64,000 nucleotides of DNA from Antilocapra americana (lineage: Eukaryota > Chordata > Mammalia > Artiodactyla > Antilocapridae), in assembly GCA_007570785.1 (NCBI GenBank), contig ML661796.1, positions 352 through 64,351 of the forward strand, read 5' to 3'. Position 1 is the stretch's first letter, and every line of letters begins with the position of its first letter. The notes beneath the pieces were generated by a model. It ran no database searches. It worked only from the letters and a program-made list of their open reading frames with translations, and had not been told where the DNA came from. The position numbers were made by a program, and so were the translations under genes. Positions 27,301 to 36,300 of this stretch are shown here, in pieces.

Positions 27301-30300
27301 TTTATCTTGACCTCAGCTTTAGTCTAAACTGCACAGGATCAGAAATGAGATGCAGTTTTCTATTCCTCATCTCTGTGCTGTAACATACCATGGACTACAC
27401 TCATTTAAGCAAATCAACCTCCAGGCCAGAAGGTTTTCTATTCTTCCCTGACATCAATTGTTTCATAGCAACATCATCCTTACAATGTTCCCACAGTTTA
27501 GACGGTGAACGTATTAGGAAAATGGAGTCATCCATATCCTCTGAGGAGAAAAGCAATTGCAATTTTAAAATGAAACTTATCTAATGACAATATTTTAAAC
27601 TATATTTTCTAACAGAAAGGAAGTTCTTCTAAATTAGTTAGACACCCCAGAAGTATAATAATGATTAAAAACAGAATATTCTTGTATTATTAAAACCTCT
27701 CTCCTAAGCACTTTATCTGCTGATTCCAGATGTGCTGACCCTCCATGTTCTTTCAGGTTCTTCTGGCATCTGTGGCTCATGTGCAAACTCCTGTCCTCTT
27801 TCCCACGTACCCCTGTCCACACTCGGCCCTCCTCAGCTCCACTGAGTTTGGGGTTTTTTCCCGCTCTACTGAATCATTCTCTTTTTCTATGTGCAGCCTC
27901 CTCACAGTGATGAATGGTCCCTGCTCTTTCCCATGCTAGCTCTCTGGTGCCGGTTCTCTTTTGACCTTTCCCCTTGTCTTCTGGCCTCTTGTCTGGCTCT
28001 CTCTCTCTCTCTGCCTCCCACTCTGTCTACAGTGCCATTTTATTGCTTCTTCCTTCCCTGTGTTCTCTCTCTCTCAGGTTCCTCTTTTTCTAAGATAGTC
28101 TTTTCTACTCACAGTCCTTGGGACTCTCCCTCTCTCCTCCAGGGACCTTTCCTGACCCAGCACAGTTTTCTATTTTACTGTCTTTGGTTCTGCCTTTATC
28201 AAGTCCAGTCTCTCTGGCCTTCACTCTTCTTTACCACAGAGAAGTAATCTTAAGGAGACATTTCACAGAGGAAGATAGAGTAATACAAGTTCTGAATGAG
28301 AATTCATTAAATACTGGAATGTGGGGAAAAACACGGAGAAGGTGCTTGTGAATCATGGATAGGGAAGAAACACCACAGGAGTAGTCCTAAAATAAAGATT
28401 CACCGATGGGGATAGGAGTTGTGTGTGGGGGGTGAGGCATTTTCAAGAGCCAACTGTGCATAAAAGTTAGGAAGAAAAGTGAGAACCACAGAGAAAGACA
28501 CAGAGAAGAGGGCTCTTGGGACAGAAATGGAAGCAAAGGGAAAAGGAAAGAAAAAATATCTTAAAATTAGAGCAACAGAAAAAAAAGACAGGAAGAGGAT
28601 AAAAACCCACACACTGAGAGAACAATGGCAGAAAACTCCAAAGATGGGGAGCACAAAGGAGGGAGAAGCTAAGTCAAAGAAAGTAGAAAGAAAAAGGGGG
28701 TGCTATTGGTGGAAAAGGGCCAGAGTCAGACAAAGAGCCAGAGACAGGCCAAGACTCACTCAGGGACACTTCAGGGGCACTGGAACAAAGAGAAAGACAG
28801 AATGACAATGAAGAACAGGATGGAACATGCCAATTCTGAAGGAGCCAAGGACACTCATAGCAAAGATGTGGAACAACCTACAGGAGAAAACTTGGTGTCA
28901 GAGAGAATCCTACAAATTGAGACAGGTAAGCAGATGCCCACAGAGAAACAGCCAAAGGCAAACTGACTGAAGAGGGACTGAGGGAAAGAGAGGGCAGGAC
29001 AAAGGTAGTGACTTGTATCAACAGAGTGCCAAAGAAACTCAAACAGTCCAGATTGGAAGAGAGCAAGGCCACAACACAAAGGCAAAAAGGAACAATGAGG
29101 GGAGAGGGAGAGAGAACAAACAAAAGGGAGCCAGGGAACCATGGGAGAGTGGAAGGCTCTGGGCCGGCTGGGCCTCTGCCACTCACACAACAGGGGGGAG
29201 TGGTAAGAAGCAGACCGGTCAGGGTCAGAGGGGGCCCTATCAGAGAGGGCCTGATAGTAGGTGTGTGAATACTAGGCAATGGGAAAACACCTTTGGTAGT
29301 AGAGAAAGCACCTCAGACCAAAGCAGGTACCCTGCAGGCGCACAGGGCTCTCTCCCTGTATATGCAAGGCTCCTCTTCACCTCAGTTACTAAGCCTAAAC
29401 TCAGGCCTCAGAACAGGATGGGGCAAGAGCCGCTAATGTTTAAGAAAAGACCAAAGAAGAACTGGTATTAGTTCCAGAAGAATTGGGATCAGTTCCAATA
29501 AAAGCAGAGAAGGGCTAAGAAAAAAGTACTGCAGAACCAGGCAACACAGTGTATCGTTTGATTAACAGAGAAGAAGAACACATACCCTTTCTTCCTCTAA
29601 TATTTCGTTTCTTTTTTTTTCTGCAGATATTCTCCGTTGTTCATCTTTTTCTTTCTGTTCCCTCAGCTTTCGCTGTTTCTCTGCCATCTGTTTTTCATAT
29701 GCGATCTTAGACTTTCTTTCTTTTTCAAGTAGTTGTGTCTCTTTATTAGCTGAAATGTTCCAAATGCAAGGTAAGAGCCAAGAAAATGTTTAAGTTTTCC
29801 ACATTACAGACAGAGAAGGAAAGTTAATGTATTTTATTCTCTTTCTTAAAAATAACATAACCTGTGCTAATAACTAAAGATTTATTATATAAATGACCAG
29901 AGATGGCCACGAAAGTATCATTTCCACTGGGTGTTCATTTAACTCCTGAGAACTGAATTGGCTTAAATGACTCTCCTCCTGTCTGAACTAAAATTCCAAA
30001 TTCAAAATATTTTCTCTCATGTGATGTTTCTGCTGACTTGAGCTGAAGTCAAACCCCATCAGATAAATATGCTGTACATTAAAATAAGAATTAAAAAACA
30101 CATGGCCAGAATATATGGCTTTTTCCCTTCTAATACGAAACTTCTTTTTAAAGGCCTCATCTAAACAGACCGTATTAAGCATGCCAATTTGACTGTCATG
30201 GGCTTAGGCACATACCACATTACTGACCAGCATGATGTTTTCCTACATTCAAATTTCCTCCCACTAAAGCCTGGAGAGCATCCATGAAGTTGTAAAAATA

Positions 30301-33300
30301 CTCTCTTCTAAAGAGCTACAGGAAGAAACTGTTCCTCACCAAAACAGAGACAACTGCTATTCCATTTGAATGAAGGTGAGCACAATTTTTGAAGTGGACT
30401 TACAGGGCCAGATGAGAAAAATACATAGCTAAAAAAGCATTCTCTCAAGATTATGGTTCTTTTAGAAAAGAATATTAGATTGTTTTAGATCTTAATTGAT
30501 ACAAAGTCACACTTGAGAAAGCACAGCAATCAGTGAAAGATACCATATCTATGGTAAGATTATTAGCAAACTCATTTTTGTTTTTGGCCATGCCATGGCT
30601 TGTGGGATTTTGGTTCCCCAATATGGCAGTGAAAGCACAGAGTCCTAACCACTCCAGGGAATTCCTTCATTTTTGTTTTCAGAGTCATTTTTACTGAAAT
30701 CCCATTTTGCTTGTTTCTACAAACGCTAAAGAAATTTTCATACTTTAGTTTTCAGAAAATTAAAGCTAACAGAAACTACTATTTCAAAAATAAAACAATT
30801 TGGCCAAATATTTTCCATGGATCTTTATCTCATTTAGTATATGCTTTCAATCCAATATAACACATAAAGTAAAAAGACAATAACACATACTATATAACAT
30901 ATACAATTAAAAAAGATTAAACAGTAAAACCACTTTGAAAACATGTAACCTTAATGTAAAATTTATTCATTTTGGTTGTTTAAAAAGTCTAAAATATACC
31001 ATCATCTTGATTCATTTTGCTGTACAGTATAAACTGATGCAATACTATAAAGTAACTATACTCCAATAAAAATTTAAAAAATACCATCATCTTGTCTTTT
31101 TTTCTCTTCTCTCCGCTCCTTTGCTAATCTTTGTTTTATGTCATTTTTAAGCACAGAGCCATCTATTACTAAAAAAAAGAATATAATTAGATATCAATAG
31201 GATATCAAACTTAAAGGATATAACACTCTGACATCTATCAAAGTACTCTAGAAATTATACCTGGCTTAAATGGTGATTTTATATTTGAAGGCTGGGATGG
31301 AAGACAACTAAAGCTACCCTGACTTCGTCTTTCTTCAGCAATGGCATTAGCAGCAGCAACTAAAATACAGGGAGATAAAGGAAAGAGATTAAATATTAAG
31401 TAGACAAACAGCTAATCCAGGGGCAGCAAACTGTATCTTCAAGGATAAAGGATTGAATCTCTTCTAGAAGGCATGACAGGTGACTCTGGGTCAGCAAAGA
31501 CATACTGAGTACCTATGATGTTCAACAATAATAATTCAACAAAGAATTAACACTGTTTACTGTAGACATGCCAGCCTATCTGTGCGCACAGTTGTCAGTG
31601 GAAGTAGCAGCATGAGCTGGTGGATGAATAAGAACTAATGAGTAACAGATTCCAAAATGCCTCAGACAAGACATTACACCAAGAACAGAAAAACTGAGCT
31701 GGCAAGGATTCGGAAAAAATGTGTCGCCAAAGATTGGGGGAATTTAAAAAAAGATTTGGAGTTTATGGATCTGAATTTGGAAGCAAAAGTGTCAACAGTG
31801 AGAGCCTCAGAGATTGGGCCCAATATTAAGAACATTTATAAATTACCTTGATTAGGGGCTATCTACCCTGGCTCCCCAGTAGAATCACCCCAATTGTTTT
31901 TTAAAAAAATTAGCAATGCTTTTCCCCTCCCCACCTCCACTCTCTGAGAATGGGCCCCAGGCCTTTGCAGTTGCTAAATGCTCTATTCTGATGCACAGTG
32001 AAGGTGGAGAAACACTCAAGGAAGTTCCAATTGGATGGTATTTCTCAAGGTAGGAAAATGTCAAGTTAATAAATATTAATTAACACATCTTGTGTAAACA
32101 GGTAGAAAATGGTAAATAAACTTCAATAAGGGTGAAGTATAAGAATATAAGAGTGTGGGAGCACAATTTGAGGGAAAGTAAGAAAAACTAAAATTGTGGA
32201 TGATACTGTTAGGGAGTTAGAATAGGAAACAGGAGTCCAAAATGGCAGTGGCTAGAAGACAAGGAAGGGAAAAGCCCGCAAAAATAGAATAAGGAAGGTC
32301 CGAGGACCTGAGTGAGAACTGCAGATAGAACAGCACTCCTGTCTAAGCCCAATTTGCATAGGACAGGCCCAGGGGGCAGAAATAAACATATAAAATAGGA
32401 GCCAAAGCGCTCACTCGCTCTCTCTCCTACACTTCGAATATGGACTCTCCCTTTCACTCCCACGCGTTGCGGTGCTCTCTTCACGGCCTTGCATGCCCTC
32501 ACGCCTCGAGGATGAATTCTCCAGCTATCATCTTCTAAATAAAATAGAGCTGTAACACTGAGCTGTAACACTAATTTACTTAAGAGCTATAACACTGTCT
32601 GTCCAGACCTGAGAGCTGTGGCTCGCCAAGGGCTTCAATGTCCGTCACTCCAAATCTTTGTTGTGACGAGACAAGGATCGAGGAACATACCCTTGCATGA
32701 CATCTACACTCGCCTGACAATTCATAAACAAATTATTGGGGAATTCCCTGAAATCTTTCCATATATGACTGTATCTAAAACGCCTCACAGTAGCAGGTGT
32801 CTTCAGGAAGGAGCTGGAGAATAACACTGAAAACTCTCTTCTACCCTAGTATAAAAGCACAGGAAACATGCCCCTGTGATACTGCATACAATTCTGTCCT
32901 CTACATATCAAGAAAAACGTAGAACAGTTGAAGATGGGCAGTTAAAATAAGAGACTAGAGGGTCTGTGGTTGTACTCAGAATGAATGGACTTTAAGATGT
33001 TACTTGCCACTGACAAAGATATCTGGGAGCCATTTTACAGAGTAACTCTGAAAGGGACACAACTGCTGCCATAGAGACCACCATTTCAAAAGGAGAAATG
33101 ATTTTTTTTTAATCTCAGAGACCAAACAGCTCAGATAATCCACCATCCAGCTAAATTTGAATTGAATATAAGACTCTTCTAAACTTCTTCAGTTACAAAC
33201 TTCTTCAGTAATTTATCAATTTTGTGGACCATAATGATTCTCTGAATTTCAGTCCTGGTATACTAAGAACATTCTTATATAAAGTCTATAAGTTAAATAA

Positions 33301-36300
33301 ACCATCCTATACACCCTGCTTCCATTCACATTTCTATGTGAGCATAGAGAAAACCACTGTTGCTGTTGCATATTCAGTTTTCCTGCTTTAAAATCCTACG
33401 GAAAGTCCATATTTTGGCACAATTTAGTTGGCCATAAGGACAATTTCTCTCAAAATGTACAATTTTATCAGATTTAAAGATCTTATTAATCACAAGTAAA
33501 CTTAAAAGTAGTTGTTGTGGCAATAACAAACCACATCACATACAGGCTATAATATCAAATCTAATTTTTTTTAATTTGGCTGCGCAGGGTGGTTTGTGGG
33601 ATCTCAGTTCTCTGACCAGGGATTGATCCCAGATCATAGCAGTCAAAGTGCCAAGCCCTAACCATTAGACAATCAGGGAACGTCCCTCAAATCTGATTTT
33701 TAGACCCTTCCAAATTCCTACTGACAAGAAAGACATTCACCAAAAGGACAGGCTCTAAAAGTGTTCAGACACTAGGGGAAAGCCTCCACATCTGGAGTTA
33801 ACAAAATGAACATTTTATTCAACTCCGTTCAATGAGGAATTTAATTCACTTTAAAGTAACAAGTGCAATACAGTATTTCTATAGTTCTTATACTAACTCT
33901 AAACTCCAAATTAAATTTAAAAGTTACTTTCTGCCTGGAGATTAAATAAGAAAACATGTAGATTTTATTAGTAAAACTGAATTATGAATCTTAATCTATA
34001 TTTCCAAAAAATTGCCATAACGAACACTTCACCATTTATGAAGTTGTTTTCATTGATTACCTCATTTAATTCTCATAATAATCCTATAAAGTGGATATTA
34101 TTTTCTTTACAGATGAGCAAATTGAAGCTAAACATAACTTTCCCAGATCACACAGATAGGAACTGGTAAAGCCAGAACTTACTTTAATTGTAACTTTACT
34201 TTGAAATATTATATAATTATGAAGGACCAGACTGTACAAAACCCACATCAACCTTTATATGACTTAGTTTAATACTCCTACTTCAGCTACTTTCAAGGTT
34301 ACTTCTTTTTAAAATACCACAATGAAGGAATTAAGATCTAAATGTATACAACTTATTCAACAATAAGTAAATGAAATATATGAGTTTTGGTATAAAACAT
34401 ACTTTGGAAATACAGCAATGGAAATTATTTTAAAATAAAGCATTTACCTTTTTTTTTTTAAAGAAATCACTATTATGCTGTGGCTAAGAAAAGCCTAAGT
34501 TTAAAGAAAATGTGTAAAAGACAATAGAAAAAGAAAAAAATTATCTTTTATTTCAAGAATGATAATAATCTTCCTAAATCTGCACCCAAGCACGATCACC
34601 CCAAAACGCTTAATCTTATGAGATATAAATGATAAATATTCATCCCAATACTTATTAGCAATTCTACACTGTCTTGCCGCAGTTGTGGCTCTTGACATCA
34701 GAGTTCCACATAAAATCTACAGCTCCACCTCTCCATGACCTTTCTTCTGTACTAACTGGAAACATTAAATCACATAAACTAGTGAAGTAGTATTTCTTAT
34801 TAGGTAGCAAAGGGCATAGATTGCAAGAAAAAATGATTGAAAGGTTTTTTAAAAATTATTATAAGAAGGGCTATGATTGTGGCAAGAAACAAGCATACCA
34901 TGAAACCAAATTGCTACAGATTAATGAACACAGTGCTATTCACTGTTGTTTGGGTAACAGAATAAAAAGAGGTAAGTTGCTAAAAGTCTTGAGCTCCAGC
35001 TGGATGTAGTCTTCAAAGCATAGGCTGCCAGTGGTATCTAGCAGCAGACTGTCTTCCAGCAACCCAGTCCCTGAGCCTTCCCACACAGCTGCTGTCCTGG
35101 ATCCACCCTTCTTCAAAGCTGAGTAGTCTAGAGTGGTGTGGTCCCATGCAGACCGGTTCCACTCACACCAAGTGTCTCGGTTCATGACTTTATTACTTAA
35201 AGTTTGCATGTCATTAGGCCAGGGAGAGGGTGAGAAAATATTAAGAAAAAAAAAGAAACCAAAGAAATTTGCAATCATGGGACAACAAAAATAAGAGGGA
35301 TACAGGCAATTCTGCCTAAAACAGCAACAAAGTTTACTCACTGTTATTTGGATAAGAGAAAAGTAGCAATTGCCACAAAATGGCAGCACATTTCATTGAC
35401 TCTTTGTCCCCTTCAGGAAAATGCTGTGACCATGAAGTAAGTTCTTTCTAATCAAGGTGATCCTCTGAAAACTTTAATATGTGATGTTTTCATTCCTAAT
35501 ATGAAATGGGCAGCAAAGATGTCAACTAGGATTCTGGGTTAAGCCTTTTTTTGTTTTGCTTTCAAGGTTTTGGTTTGAAATACTGTGAATTCAAGCAACT
35601 GTCCCATGTAAAATTTTAAGAATACTTTGCAACGTTCAATATAAAAATACGTGGGGGGGGTATCCAGAATGCCGGTTAGTTTATTTTTTTTTCGTTTAGT
35701 TTAAATTAGTGAAATAAGTCAATGTCAGAGGAACCTGGGTGCCAATAAGCAATATAACAATCTAAATTTATTGCAAACTCTCCCTGTAGGTGAACCATAA
35801 TAAGCTAGAGACAGAAGAGTTTTTCTCCCTATACAATAAATGAAAGTGTATTTGCCGCTCTCTGGGGAGTTAATTCAAAGCGTTCTGAAGTAACATAAAC
35901 CCTTCCAATTGCAGCCAGTCTAAATTAATTTGTTAACTGCAAATGGAAAATTCCCGAAGGATTTCAAGAAAATCAATAAGACTCTTTTACTCACGCTCAT
36001 ATAGGAGGAAACTAGCCAGAGAACTAAAAGCAACCTACCACAAGCAACATGTACTATCTCAAGCACTGGAGCAGTCTCCTGGGCTAAGCCATGCGCTGCC
36101 AAATTTTATAAAATAAACGATTTGGGAGAAAAATTTCTTTGGTGATGGGACCAGTTTAGAAGAAAGCACCCAGAAGCGCTGAGTTTCGTTCAGTTCAACC
36201 TAAGGTCTGCAAAACGGCCCACGGAAGGCGACATCCTGGCGATCACGTGCTACAGGAGGCAAGCCAAGAGGAGCGGGGGATGGGGGCAAGTTTCATCCCA

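Noticed and set aside
34930..35340. Similar TCACTGTT(A/G)TTTGG(A/G)TAA-like words about 400 bp apart in intron 1, considered as direct repeats of an insertion
   Set aside because: Similarity is short and imperfect, and no transposon structure lies between them.
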